From Ophiobolus disseminans (Eukaryota > Ascomycota > Dothideomycetes > Pleosporales > Phaeosphaeriaceae): a DNA stretch of 64,000 nt. The position numbers and the translations under genes are program-made. Shown here piece by piece: positions 1-9,848 of this stretch (positions within the stretch are counted from its first letter, which is position 1; the number at the start of each line of letters is the position of its first letter). The DNA lies in NCBI GenBank assembly GCA_010093685.1, contig MU006228.1, forward strand, positions 727,111-791,110, written 5' to 3'. The notes under the pieces were generated by a model that was given only the letters and a program-made list of their open reading frames with translations, was not told where the DNA came from and did not search any database.

Positions 1-136
1 ATAATGTCGTTAGTGGAAGTGTGAGGTGGATGCGGGAAAGCGGGTTACAAGACGGGCAGGTGGTATAGGGAGTTGCGGAACGGTAAAAGACTAGGGACAG
101 TATGAGAAGTAATTGGTGCGTACCTTTCTTCGCCAT
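1..136 (-). CDS. 5' end of a gene leaving the left edge (partial)
   Basis: On the minus strand an ATG at 136 opens a 13-base first exon (124-136, Met-Ala-Lys-Lys plus one base) followed by a GTACGC donor. The intron has a CTAAC branch-like motif at 9-13 and no acceptor before the window ends, so the second exon lies outside. A CCAAT box (about 241-245) lies roughly 105 bases upstream of the ATG. Very short first exons starting Met-Ala-Lys-Lys are common in fungal ribosomal and other highly expressed genes, but nothing here identifies the product. An alternative is that the longer minus-strand frame from 303 is coding; it starts without a convincing context. Confidence 0.4.
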   Translation of the reverse strand, partial: MAKKGTHQLLLILSLVFYRSATPYTTCPSCNPLSRIHLTLPLTTL

Positions 137-303
137 TGTGACACGCTGCTGGTTGTGAAGCGCTGGTGATGCTCGTGATGCCGAAGCTTGAGGTTTCGCG
201 ATGCGAGATTCCGACGGCTGGATTTCGGCGCGAGCTGGTAGCCAATCACAGGCTGTTGAGGTCCGCCCCTCCCAATTGCGCCCACGTTGTTCCAATCTTT
301 CAT

Positions 304-3300
304 CTTTCAACGCCGCGCAATGTCTTTTTCATCCCATCCAATCCTAATCCCGCTGTATAAATCTTTGACGTTCATTTATTGAATCAATATCCTTGTTGTC
401 ATTGTCAGCTCGTTAGATTCCCCCCGCTTTCCCCCGAAAGCTTCATAGGTACTCCGTTGATCGATTGTGAAACCTACAACCGAATGTTTTATATCACAAC
501 TCATGGTCCAGTTTATTGTTTCGTCAATCATTGAGTCTGTTCCAACCAAGACCAAGCGGGCCGCGTTCGTCGAAGAAAATTAACGCGCATCGAAGGACCT
601 AAATCGACCTTATATTTGGATATATACACAGCCAATAAGGTGGGACTCGCAAAACTTAGCTCTACGTTGCGTTGTTGATTTCTACACGGGACGAATTGAC
701 TTATACTCGTGACAGTATTCTTGTGACGGTTTATGAGGATCGTGTGTCACGTGTGCTGCGTGCGGTGGTCTGGTGCTGCTTCCTCCCTTATTTAGCACCT
801 CTTACCTCAACAGTATCGTAGATACGTCATGTAAACAGACCCTGCCACCAGTGCTGCTGCCAGCCTTCTGAGAGGTCCACACAAGCAGCACAGAACAACA
901 GAACAATACACTTCAATATATTGCATTCTCACACCGCAACAATTCTTCTATCGGGTCTTTCTATTACTATAAGATAAACTGCTCAACAGCGAAGGTTGCA
1001 AGCACACTAAAAGCTCTAGATGAAATGACTTCGTCATGTTCAAATCAAGAAAACTTCCAAAAGCAGGTACATCTTCTTGCACGCTCTCTGAAAGAACTAC
1101 GAGACGCTGGCCCCATCTTTCAAGGGTATTAGTTTACTGTGGACATTTTCGACTCGCTCGAATCAAGTGTGATTTGCGTGGCATCGCTAACGACCTGCAC
1201 GCCAATACAGCCCAAACCGAACTAAGTCGCTCATATTCAAGGTTGTCATTATCCCTCAGTCCCTAAATAACGCATGCTGACATTAACGAGATGCGAGAAT
1301 ATATCCAAAGAAATGCACAAGCAGTTGAGTAGCCAGGAGTTAATGGTAAGCTTCTTTACCGATAACTTCTTCGGCGAACGGGTGGCTTGGTTGGCACACT
1401 GGTTTCTGATTACTCTCATGGCCTCGGCAAAAAGTATCTTCGAAGCCATCCGCTAAACGCCAGTCGCACTCAAGGAACTGAACCGCTCCTCTATGGAAAC
1501 AGTGCACCCTGCGGTTGGAGGCGAGTTGGTTTACTCCGCGGGGATGTAGGAGGCGATCGACTTCCGCATGTTAAACACTATTGGCATCGGTTGCTAACAC
1601 CACTGCGGCGAGACGGAGGCAAAGTGTCCATTCAGCCTTCCACGAATCCGGTTTTGGAAGACGCTCGCCGTAACGAGAGTTAGAAATTGCATGTGCGAGG
1701 GAGCAACATGGTAGGAAGAATGCGAAGTTGTGCTGCTCAAGAGCACGATTGGTGACTGTAATTGGGGGTGGAATAGGACGTCGAGCCGACACGGAGAAAG
1801 GAGGAGTAGAACGCGTATGTAAGTATGTCAGTGTGTCTTCTAGCTGGTGCGATTGCCGATGTTGCTTTTGTGTACGTGTTTAGCTTTTCGTGAATGCGAG
1901 TGGTTGAAGTGACGTGCAATGAAGACATGAAGAGCTTGCACCCGACGAAGATGCCACGGGAGGGTTAGAAGTCGAATTTCATGCTTTCGTGGATACCGAA
2001 AGAGTCGCGAGGTCACGTTGCTGAGATGTTCTCAGGGCTCGTAGCGCCAGTCGCCTCCAGAAAAGACCACAAAGTCAGCACCTGATCTCGAAGGAAAACA
2101 ATACAGCAACGTAGTCATGGCGGAACGACATCGATCAAAAACCATTTCAATTCTATTTAAAAAATGTCGGAGCTCACCCAAACCCGTTGACCACATGGAG
2201 ACGCCGCCTGTCGCCGTATGTGACCAAGGTATATGTTGAGCGTCCTGCATCGCGTACTCCAGAGCTGACACTGGATTTGCCATGCGGCGGCCACGTTACT
2301 TGAAGTTGTTGTAACATTGAGCGCCCACCCTCCACCACTTTCGGACAACCACTGCGATGCGTTTGTTTCATTCTTGGCACCCGTCTGCGGCTGCTGGTAC
2401 GAGGAACCAGTGCCTGATAGTGCGGGGTGCCGTGGAAGAGATGGACATGATGGGGAAGAAGGAGAAGAAAAAGGGCGTCGGAATGGTGAGAAGTGGTAAG
2501 AAGTGGGATGGTTGGGGCGATCGTTGAACTTCACGAAATGCACCCGGATCTTGCCCACAACTACGAACGTCAAAAGGACCTGGATATCCTCGCGAACAAT
2601 CAAGACCACGAACAGGACGTCGATACTGTCGCAAACGGCCCCAGGTCGTACGATCAAAGGTGGATTGAGTCGCTGTTCTGGCACGAGGTGAGTTAGTATG
2701 ACCCCTGCACTAAGCATGACACGCTCAGAGGAGGGCAATAAGAACATACCAAAAGCTCAAAGGCACGTCCCTGTCTCACCCACGGTCAAAACTGGCGCCC
2801 TCACAAGTCAGTTCAGGTCCACAATACACGCCAGGCGAAGTGATGAGAAGCAGTAGGATACATGTAGATGTGTTGTTGTGGTGAGGCGTCGATTTGCGGG
2901 CACAAGGCAGCAGACAGCATGTGACTCAAGCTAGCGACCATCAAACAAAGCCTTCACTGCGACGAGGCTAAGCGAGATTGCTGGCTTGATGAGCATTGGC
3001 GACGGCATGGATTTCGCGCATGCTGCGGTACGTTCGCTGCGTTCTGCATGAATGGGCGCTGACCTTCTGATATCATTATAAACTGCCCACGACGCAGTGC
3101 AACCTCTCACGACTTTCTGGACAGAACCCATTGACAGCGTCGGTGCAGCTTGCGACAGGTACCATGCATCACTTCGGGATAGCAGTATGCTCCTGCTAGC
3201 TTCCAGCTCCGACGATTGTTCCGACGCCTTAATTCGGGTTGCGACAATGTTCAAAAGTTAGTATGGCTCGAACATGGAATGAGACACCTTCAGGAAGGAG

Positions 3301-4000
3301 AGATTACCATGAGAGAGGGAAGAGGAGCCGGAGAGAAGAGCGACAAACCCGCCAGCGACCTTGCTGTACAGTACCCGTCAGCGAGTGCATGGGCATGTTC
3401 GACATGCGTGTGAGAGTTGAGCTTTCGGGCTTGTACGAACGGGAGGAGTACCAGCGGATGTAACACGAGTGTAGAGAGCTGTTAGCGGTGTCTCTTGAGT
3501 GCGACAGATACGACTTACCTGCGGCATTGCGCCGTCTCGATGACCTCGAAAGTCGGTTCACATGAACATCCGGGAATGCGACATCGTCAAAGATGTGACA
3601 CATCAGCCACGAAGAAGAGCCCTTTCGATTGATGGCGCAAAGCCTCGTGGTGCTGGAGTTGTTAGCGAAAGATTCCAAGGGCGAAGCGAGCGACTGACCT
3701 GCGAAACGCGCAATCTTGAAGACGCCGTCATCATCCATCAACATCACAAGAAGTTTCCAAAGCCCACAAAGAATGTACGAGCGATGACAACCCCCGACTC
3801 ATGGGCGGTGCGCAACTCAGACGTCGGGGTCACCTGTCATGCTCGCGACCTAGCAAATGCTCCCCTGATGGATATCCCTCCGCGGAAGATACCTCTTAAG
3901 CACATCTTGCTAACGTAATTGAGTGCGGTAGTAAGAACGCTTTGAGAGCGGAAAGGTCGCTATAGCAAGCCCCCGATTGCAGCCCCGGATTGCAGCCCAG
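304..4000. other. Stretch without a recognisable gene
   Basis: Both strands were read. Only short overlapping frames without recognisable domains are present. The longest, on the minus strand at 2157-2747, begins inside an intron-like segment (GTATGT donor near 2749, ACTAAC, acceptor AG near 2680) and gives no recognisable protein. A minus-strand frame at 3304-3747 also contains intron-like segments (for example 3479-3518). This may be the distal end of the degenerate minus-strand region described further right, but no product can be named. Confidence 0.5.
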
Positions 4001-4486
4001 CTTTGCAGCCCGAGGGAAGCGACCTATTTACCTCCAGCTTGCCCTGGACCCCTCATTTGCTGGCGTATCGCATTCCTGGCGACACGATGTCTCTCTCTCG
4101 GCCACGAGCTTTTGAACATGCTATAAGGAGACATGTTCAGGACTGGCTCGTGCCTTCGTTGACTGCTCTCGTTGGCGTTACCCAGGACGCTCCGCGAGGA
4201 GGAGAGAGTCAGAACATTTGCGTCCCACACTGTACACGATTAGCAGACACGGAGGGAAGGGGAGGTAAACTTGATGATCCACCAGTTTCTTCGGGGCGTG
4301 GTGCGCTCAGCTTTCACACGTCAGATGCGGGGGGAGGCGTAGCGTTGAGATGGCATGCGACGGGCAGGCAGCGTAGGACAGGTTTGGGGAGGGATGTCTA
4401 AATGCGTGATTAGGAACGAGTCTCGCGATCGAAGGAGGAGAGGCTTTACCGTCGAGGTCCGTGATGCAGGTGTCGATTCGGTCGGT

Positions 4487-4546
4487 GTGGAGTCAGTAAG
4501 CGTGGAGTTGGTAAGCGTGGAGTCACTAGGCGTGGAGTCGGTACGG
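4487..4546 (+). repeat. 15-bp tandem repeat, four copies
   Basis: Four consecutive 15-base units start at 4487, 4502, 4517 and 4532 with consensus GTGGAGTCNGTAAGC. The period is a multiple of three, so short in-frame peptides repeat (Val-Glu-Ser-Val-Ser on the plus strand). There is no sign that the frame is translated. Confidence 0.85.
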
Positions 4547-5748
4547 CGTTGATACCGGAGAAGAGCATGCACAAGCGCAAGCGCAACCGGTTAGCTATCG
4601 TTTTCTCCAAGATGGGGTGCTAGGGGACATCTGATCAAGATAAAACTCACCAGAGAGCTGTGACGGCATTGCCGACACAGCTCGAAAATGTCAGCATCTA
4701 TGCCTACTCAGGAGTAGCTTATTTCACCGCTGCTTATGTAATAGGAGGATATATATTCGCTCTCTTCGATAGACTCTATCAATCAACCAACTTCTTCCTC
4801 AATCTTCTCTCAAACATGTTCACAGAAAAGGAGACGCCGTGGCACCATGGACGCAGCTCGAGTAAGCTACCAAATTGAAAGAGTGCGCTGAGGCACTGAA
4901 AGTATAGCCCTCAGATCCTAAAACTATAGCCCCCAGATGTCAAGGGATGTAAGCATTGGGTTATAAGTACAAAGCCATGGTAAAGGCAGGCATAGGTACT
5001 TTGGGCCACGCTCCGATATGGCCGAACCATTCATCGTCCATCTTGGCGACCGAAGTCCGGGTACAACACAATGAGGAAGTGAACCCTGGTTCGACGGCCG
5101 CCGTATTGCACGAAGTCACGCACGGGAAGGGGAGAGAAGAGAGTGCACGACACAAAGCAAAGGGAAGCACATGTGGTAGAAACCAATTCTGCGATGCGTT
5201 AGCAAAGTCGAACCACGAAGACAGAGTAAACTTACGATTCTACCGACGCCGCAGCGCCACCCATCTCACTGAAGCCCAAAGCGGGCGGTCGGATGACAAA
5301 ATCTCTGAAGCCTTACTGGCCGGCGCTGTGAAACCGGCCCATTTCTCCAGACAGCATTCCGAACGAAGGGTTAGCCTTCAGCAACACCAGCCGTTACCTG
5401 TGAAAGCAAAGTCAGCTCACAATTGACTCCATCTACTTCGAAAGTACATACACTGGCCCCGGGGTCGGTTAAGACGCTCGCTGACTGCCTACGTTTGCCG
5501 CCCTGCCTTAGATGAGACAGGACGTTGCCTGGGGAGCACCACGAAGAGGTGTAGGTCAGGCTTTTTACCCACCGCCCTAACTCTATAGCAAGGCTAAAAG
5601 AGCATCGTGGGGCCTTCGCGATATGCGGTGATGTGGAGATTCCCTTGAGCAGTGGTCAGTCATGGCAAGTATGAAGATGCACGAGACACTCACATGGTTT
5701 GTCACCAGCTGCGTCAGCTTCCAACAGTGCAGCTTCCTCCGTTGTTAT

Positions 5749-5883
5749 GGTGGCTTGACGTCGAGTCGATCAAGGCTTTGGTGGTTGTAAAATGGTGGCC
5801 TGAGATCGAGTCGATCAATGCTTCGGTGGCTGTGATGTGGTGGCCTGAGATCGAGTCGGTCAAGGCTTCAAGAGTCGTCTTCG
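5749..5883 (+). repeat. 45-bp tandem repeat, three copies
   Basis: Units begin with GGTGGC at 5749, 5794 and 5839. Units 1 and 2 are highly similar over their whole length; unit 3 matches in its first half and then drifts. The period is 15 codons and one plus-strand frame stays open through it, giving a repeating Trp-Trp-Pro-Glu-Ile-Glu-Ser peptide. A smaller 14-bp doublet (GATGGAGTTCGAGG) follows at about 5903-5930. Confidence 0.85.
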
Positions 5884-7241
5884 ATGCGCATCTGATGCGT
5901 GAGATGGAGTTCGAGGGATGGAGTTCGAGGAAGGGCTTCGGTGCCGGCGGAGGGGTGCTTGGTGGTGTTCGCCGTGACTGCTCCTTTTGGCATTACCCAG
6001 GAAGTGCGACGAGGACGCAAGGAGTCAGGTTTACTTCCCAACCTAATCGAGTCAGCAAGATGAAGGGGGGTGGGAGGACTTACAATTTCTAATCCGTCGC
6101 AAAGCAAGGTGTCGTGATGCGAAAGGGTCGGGTGGATGCCACCAGCAAGAAAGACAGCGCCACAACATAAAGCCATGGATCAAAAGACCTGTCAGAGCCG
6201 AAGCTCAATGTCGCAGACATTTTCCACGCACGAAGACGCAAAAACATCTTCACCGGTGGCAGGGAAGTCTACGAGTTGCCTTGTAGCCCCGTTGAAGCGA
6301 CATCCTTAGTGCTGGGCATCCTCTGTGCAGGGTCAGCAGAAGGGAAAGGAGAGAGGGGACATAACTTTCGTAAAATTACATCTCACGTTGCTGCTCTTGT
6401 TCGCATCTCCGCAGAGAAGTTCCCGGCGGGCACCACGGGGAGGGAAGAGTCAGTCTTTGCCCGCCTTCTGATCACGGTTAGCAAAAGTACTGCTCTCGTT
6501 AGCATCTACAGCGAACTGCAGATCCCAGGAAGCACCACGAGGAGGTGAGAGTCAGATTTTGCTTCCCGCACTGTGCACAGTTAATAGAATTTGGGAGGGG
6601 AGATACATACCTTGGCTCCGGTGAGCTATGATCGGAGGCGAAAGAAGGGAGAGCTGTGCGCCGTGGTTAGTATGTGCCGCAGATAGGACATTGTACGTAC
6701 ATGATGTCGACAGAACGCAGCGGATGGGATTGCTGCTGGCCATCAGTATGTGCCGCGGACGGGAAATATACTTACATTGTGTAAGTTGGACGCGCGCGGA
6801 AGAAGGCGGCTGGTGTTGATCAGCATGTGCTGCGGATGGGAGATCGGAAGCGCGCAGGGGAAGGGGAAAGCGCCGAAACACTGAGAATGGGGAAAGATGG
6901 CTGGATGCCGACATGTCAAATGGTTTCAAGGTGGGAGCGTCTGAGCGGACTCGGTAAAATTGCGAAGCTAAGTCAGCATATCTTGAGAAATGTTAGTTGA
7001 TGAGACTCAAGTCAAAGAACTGTACTTATTAAGGATGATGCAAGGAGATGATGCTTTTAAATCATCACTCAAAAGGCGTCAGGGTAAGATGACGTGTCTT
7101 TATTGCAATGTTGTCGCCTTCTTCTCATCATGACATACCATCCAAAGCCACCATCCAACGCCAATAAAACGCTTCCAAATGCTGCCTATTAATCTGCTGC
7201 GCATGTTAGCATTGATCATGACAGTAGATGAGTGAATATAC

Positions 7242-7508
7242 CTTCATGATGGGGAGTCCAAATGAGCCATAGTGTTGAACTTGTCATTGCCGAGACCGAC
7301 GCGGATCTGGCGGCCAGCGAGCTCAAAACCGTTCATCTCAGAAAGAGCCTCCTTGGCGTGAATGCGGTCGCGGAACTTAACAAGCGTTAGTACATGAATG
7401 GCAATGCGACATGTGGATGACAAACTGGATGAAGCCGTAGCCCTTTGAACGGCCTGGATTGACTTCGTCGCGCTGCAGGATTACCTGCTCGAGCTCACCG
7501 TATCTTTC
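7242..7508 (-). pseudogene. C-terminal half of an RRM, RBM39/Rsd1-like fragment
   Basis: Exon 7422-7508 encodes a segment ending in the RNP1-type motif GRSKGYGFIQF, and exon 7242-7375 continues through KEALSEMNGFELAGR, IRVGLGNDKF and then a TGA. This is the second half of an RRM of the CC1-like splicing factor family (RBM39 in animals, Rsd1 in fission yeast), in which a Gly-Phe-Glu/Asp-Leu-Ala-Gly-Arg segment followed by the Ile-Arg-Val-Gly strand is typical. The intervening intron (7376-7421) has a perfect TACTAAC but a non-consensus donor. The expected first strand and RNP2 of the RRM are absent upstream, where an inverted copy of part of the exon is found instead. I therefore read it as a fragment, not a working RRM protein. 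Confidence 0.7.
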
Positions 7509-7546
7509 AGAGCCCCTTGGTGTACTGGCCGGTGAGCTGGAGCAGG
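7484..7546. repeat. Inverted repeat in the RRM exon
   Basis: Arms 7484-7499 and 7531-7546 are reverse complements at 15 of 16 positions with a 31-base loop. One arm is part of the RRM coding segment (Gly-Glu-Leu-Glu-Gln region); the other is its inverted copy on the 5' side of the exon. Confidence 0.85.
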
Positions 7547-7853
7547 ACGTCTCGTCGTTCTTGCGGGCGCCCACAGTTAGTGCGACGTCCGACATGACGC
7601 TGTCTGGCGACGGGGTGACCTCTTCCTTCTTCTGGATCGAGGAAGGTGCGACCCAGAAGGAGCTGGTCATGTCCCAGTGCCTTCCAAAAGTATTCCATGC
7701 AACCGGCGGTGGATCTTCATGACCGTCAGCTAAAGTTGAGTCGTGGGAGGAGAGCGTAGCACATACCTGACAGGTTCTTCATGTTCTTTGGCCCGAAGGG
7801 CTGCCAAGGCTGAAGATATCGAATACTACAAACGAAGTGCACCAGAGCTAAAC

Positions 7854-7892
7854 CATCACCAGTCGCTGGCCATATCCCAGTGGCTGGTGATG
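7854..7892. repeat. Inverted repeat
   Basis: Arms 7854-7869 and 7877-7892 pair at 14 of 16 positions around a 7-base loop. It lies in the predicted minus-strand exon 7767-7946. Confidence 0.8.
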
Positions 7893-7900
7893 ATTGGCGT

Positions 7901-7931
7901 CAATGCGGTCCAGCTCTTGCTGGACGCATTG
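7901..7931. repeat. Inverted repeat
   Basis: Arms 7901-7913 and 7920-7931 are complementary with a single bulged base and a 6-base loop. It is adjacent to the previous inverted repeat and in the same predicted exon. Confidence 0.8.
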
Positions 7932-8053
7932 CTTGAGAAGTTCGATCTTCGATTGTTAGCCACCGCGTCAGCAAACTGAAATTCGCACTGCTTACATCGA
8001 TGCTACGCCAGAGTGACAAGACTCCTGCTAATCTCCTCTACTGGACCTCCACT

Positions 8054-8078
8054 AGTCGCTGGTCGTACACCAGCGACT
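8054..8078. repeat. Perfect 10-bp inverted repeat
   Basis: Arms 8054-8063 and 8069-8078 are perfectly complementary around a 5-base loop, eight bases away from the much longer hairpin at 8086-8134. Confidence 0.85.
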
Positions 8079-8085
8079 GATGATG

Positions 8086-8134
8086 GTATCTGGAAGTCCA
8101 GCTCTTGTCCAGCAAGAGCTGGACTTCCAGATAC
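8086..8134. repeat. Perfect 22-bp stem with 5-base loop
   Basis: Arms 8086-8107 and 8113-8134 are perfectly complementary over 22 bases; the loop is TCCAG. As RNA from either strand this would fold into a stable hairpin. It lies in the exon-like segment that begins at 8155 on the minus strand. Confidence 0.95.
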
Positions 8135-8297
8135 GCACTGCTTGAGGAGTTGGACCTTCACGATCGTTAGCTACTGCTTGGTTCAATCCAAGTTGGGTTG
8201 TGAGAGGAGAGAGTCCTCCATGCTCCTTGGTCCGAAGACAATGTCGAAGCAAAAGAACCAATAGGAATCCGCTGTTGGAGTGGCGATCGATCCGCGT

Positions 8298-8335
8298 GAC
8301 GGAGCTCAACTCGGGCACCAGAGTTGAGCTCCGTC
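8298..8335. repeat. Perfect 15-bp inverted repeat
   Basis: Arms 8298-8312 and 8321-8335 are perfectly complementary around an 8-base loop. One arm overlaps one of three copies of the duplicated exon-like module found at 8314-8900. Confidence 0.9.
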
Positions 8336-8900
8336 CACTTCCTCTTGCAAGTCGAGATCCCGAAGTGCTCTTGTCGTTGACCAGACTGTTGCCAGAAGAA
8401 ACATCAAAACAGAAGAACCACCAAGAGTCTGTGTTGGTCGATCAATCGCTGTCAATCTTACAACAAATCCACGTTTGTATCCCTCAGGCACCACGGTTGA
8501 GCTCGGTCCATTTCCTCTTGCACGTTAAATTTCCGAATCCGCCATTAGCATGAATGAAATCGGCCACTTTCTTCCACTGGACTTTCGCTAGGCGCAGGTC
8601 ATATCCCAGCGCCTAGCGACGTCCTCAAGTTGCTGCGGGAATAGTTCTTGACACCAGCGGCGTTGGGGTGGCCGCGGGCCAAGGCATTCATCAACTTGCT
8701 GCGGTCGTATGTCTTGAAGTTGACCCCGACCACGTCGGTGTCGTCCAAGGCGGAAGCACTGCTGACTCCACGATCGTGCCCACTGGGCAAAAGTCAGTAT
8801 ACCATCAGCATATATGCGGGTTTAGGAACTAACATCAACTCCAAGGTGCCCGAGCAGTCGTCAAGCGCCAGAGTGAATCTCCGTCCACTTCCTCTCACAC
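8314..8900 (-). repeat. Duplicated exon-like module, three copies
   Basis: On the minus strand a block encoding Cys-(Lys/Glu)-Arg-Lys-Trp-Thr-Glu-(Leu/Ile)-(Asn/His)-(Ser/Arg)-Gly-Ala occurs at about 8314-8350, 8487-8524 and 8867-8900, with only a few differences between copies. The spacings (about 173 and 380 bases) differ. A second pair of similar segments encoding Leu-Leu-Lys-Gln-Cys, each preceded by a GCTAAC branch point, is at 7920-7967 and 8134-8177. This shows tandem duplication of exon-plus-intron-end units. No known domain is recognised. Confidence 0.75.
8586..8618. repeat. Perfect 10-bp inverted repeat
   Basis: Arms 8586-8595 and 8609-8618 are perfectly complementary around a 13-base loop. 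Confidence 0.85.
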
Positions 8901-9005
8901 GGCGAAGTACCGACCTCGAGCCTTGGTGTAGTTTGTCAGTGTATGTCTCAAATGAGGATTGAATGGTTGACGTACCGCACATGGCCCGATCCATAACATG
9001 GCCAT

Positions 9006-9048
9006 GTCCCACATCTCAAGCAAGTTAGACTTGCTCAAGATGTGAGAC
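9006..9048. repeat. 20-bp inverted repeat, three mismatches
   Basis: Arms 9006-9025 and 9029-9048 pair at 17 of 20 positions around a 3-base loop. It lies in the predicted minus-strand exon 8976-9092. Confidence 0.8.
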
Positions 9049-9227
9049 ACGGCCGTCACATGCAGTGAACGTGATGTCCTCAGCTTTCCAATCTGCAAGC
9101 ACGTGTGAGTTGATGGTCGGAAGGGATGAAGATAGGGTGGAAACAAGTCATAAAAGACCAGGAGAAGAGAGGACTTACATGATAATGACTGAGATGAAGA
9201 TGTGCCAGCTCAGCAATGCATGTTTAG

Positions 9228-9270
9228 TAATTTGCTGCTAGGATTGGCCTGCAATCCTAGCAGCAGATTA
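9228..9270. repeat. 18-bp inverted repeat, one mismatch
   Basis: Arms 9228-9245 and 9253-9270 pair at 17 of 18 positions around a 7-base loop, inside the predicted exon 9179-9429. Confidence 0.9.
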
Positions 9271-9328
9271 GGCAGTCATTGTGAGGAAACAAAGAAACTT
9301 GAAAGAGTCCAGGAAGGGGATACGGATG

Positions 9329-9373
9329 CAACTGATTAGAGCTTGGTGTGATGCACCAAGCTCTAACCAGTTG
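9329..9373. repeat. 20-bp inverted repeat, one mismatch
   Basis: Arms 9329-9348 and 9354-9373 pair at 19 of 20 positions (the mismatch can be a G-U pair in RNA) around a 5-base loop. It is the second hairpin in the predicted exon 9179-9429. Confidence 0.92.
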
Positions 9374-9522
9374 GGACCCAATATCCACAGGTCTTCCGAA
9401 TCCGGGCTGCTTTCTTTCGAAAGATGAAGCTACCAATATGTGTTAGCTTCAAATAATGTCTAGATAGGCGTTGTTACACATACGGGAGAAGTCGGCTGAG
9501 TCACAACAGGCTGCTGGGCTTA

Positions 9523-9559
9523 TGCGCAAATGAAGAGTAAGATGCTCTTCATTTGCGCA
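9523..9559. repeat. Perfect 15-bp inverted repeat
   Basis: Arms 9523-9537 and 9545-9559 are perfectly complementary around a 7-base loop, inside the predicted exon 9484-9596. Confidence 0.92.
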
Positions 9560-9755
9560 CATCATCTGGACCTCAAGGAAGGCAAGATCCAGAGTCCTAT
9601 GACATGAGAGTTAGCATGATGAAGGTCAAGTGCTAGTAGAGGAAGGGAAGGTAGTAGAAGACAAGCCAACCCAAGAAGGGAAGATGAAGGAGCTTCAAAG
9701 TGTAAAGTCAAAGGCGGGGTACTTACCAGTCGATGGCGGGGTATGCTTTGGAGGA

Positions 9756-9848
9756 GCTGCCTCCGAGCAGCCATGAGTCAAATGCCCATAGGCCGAGGAG
9801 GCGCGCTGCCTCAGAGCAGCCACGAGATCAACATGCCCGTAGGCCAAG
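9756..9848 (+). repeat. 49-bp direct duplication in the first exon
   Basis: Segments starting at 9756 and 9805 share most of about 44 bases (blocks GCTGCCTC, GAGCAGCCA, ATGCCC and TAGGCC in the same order). They lie in the putative first exon of the degenerate unit. The in-frame TGA falls in the copy nearer the ATG. Confidence 0.75.

Larger units (their letters stand above)
4100..6600 (-). repeat. Diverged tandem repeats with intron-like segments
   Basis: Related blocks recur at about 4158-4247, 5490-5595, 5981-6060, 6390-6488 and 6491-6590. They share an order of motifs on the plus strand: a CTGCTCT-like start, a block around CCAGGAAGCACCACGAGGA, a GAGAGTCAG core, a TGCTTCCC-like block, and a final GTTAGC (the minus-strand branch-point motif GCTAAC). 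At least one copy is bounded by a convincing minus-strand intron (5189-5235: GTAAGT donor, GCTAAC, GCAG acceptor, 47 bases). Spacing is irregular and divergence is high. No encoded domain is recognisable. Confidence 0.4.

Noticed and set aside
2157..2747. Minus-strand frame of 196 codons
   Set aside because: Its start lies inside an intron-like segment and the rest has no recognisable content.
8749..8822. Twenty-base intron GTATAC...CCCAG near 8780-8800
   Set aside because: Too short for fungal splicing; the matching motifs are probably chance.
9820..9830. In-frame TGA as a recoded (selenocysteine) codon
   Set aside because: Fungi of this group lack known selenoprotein recoding, and the same frame stops again at TAG in exon 3; decay is simpler.
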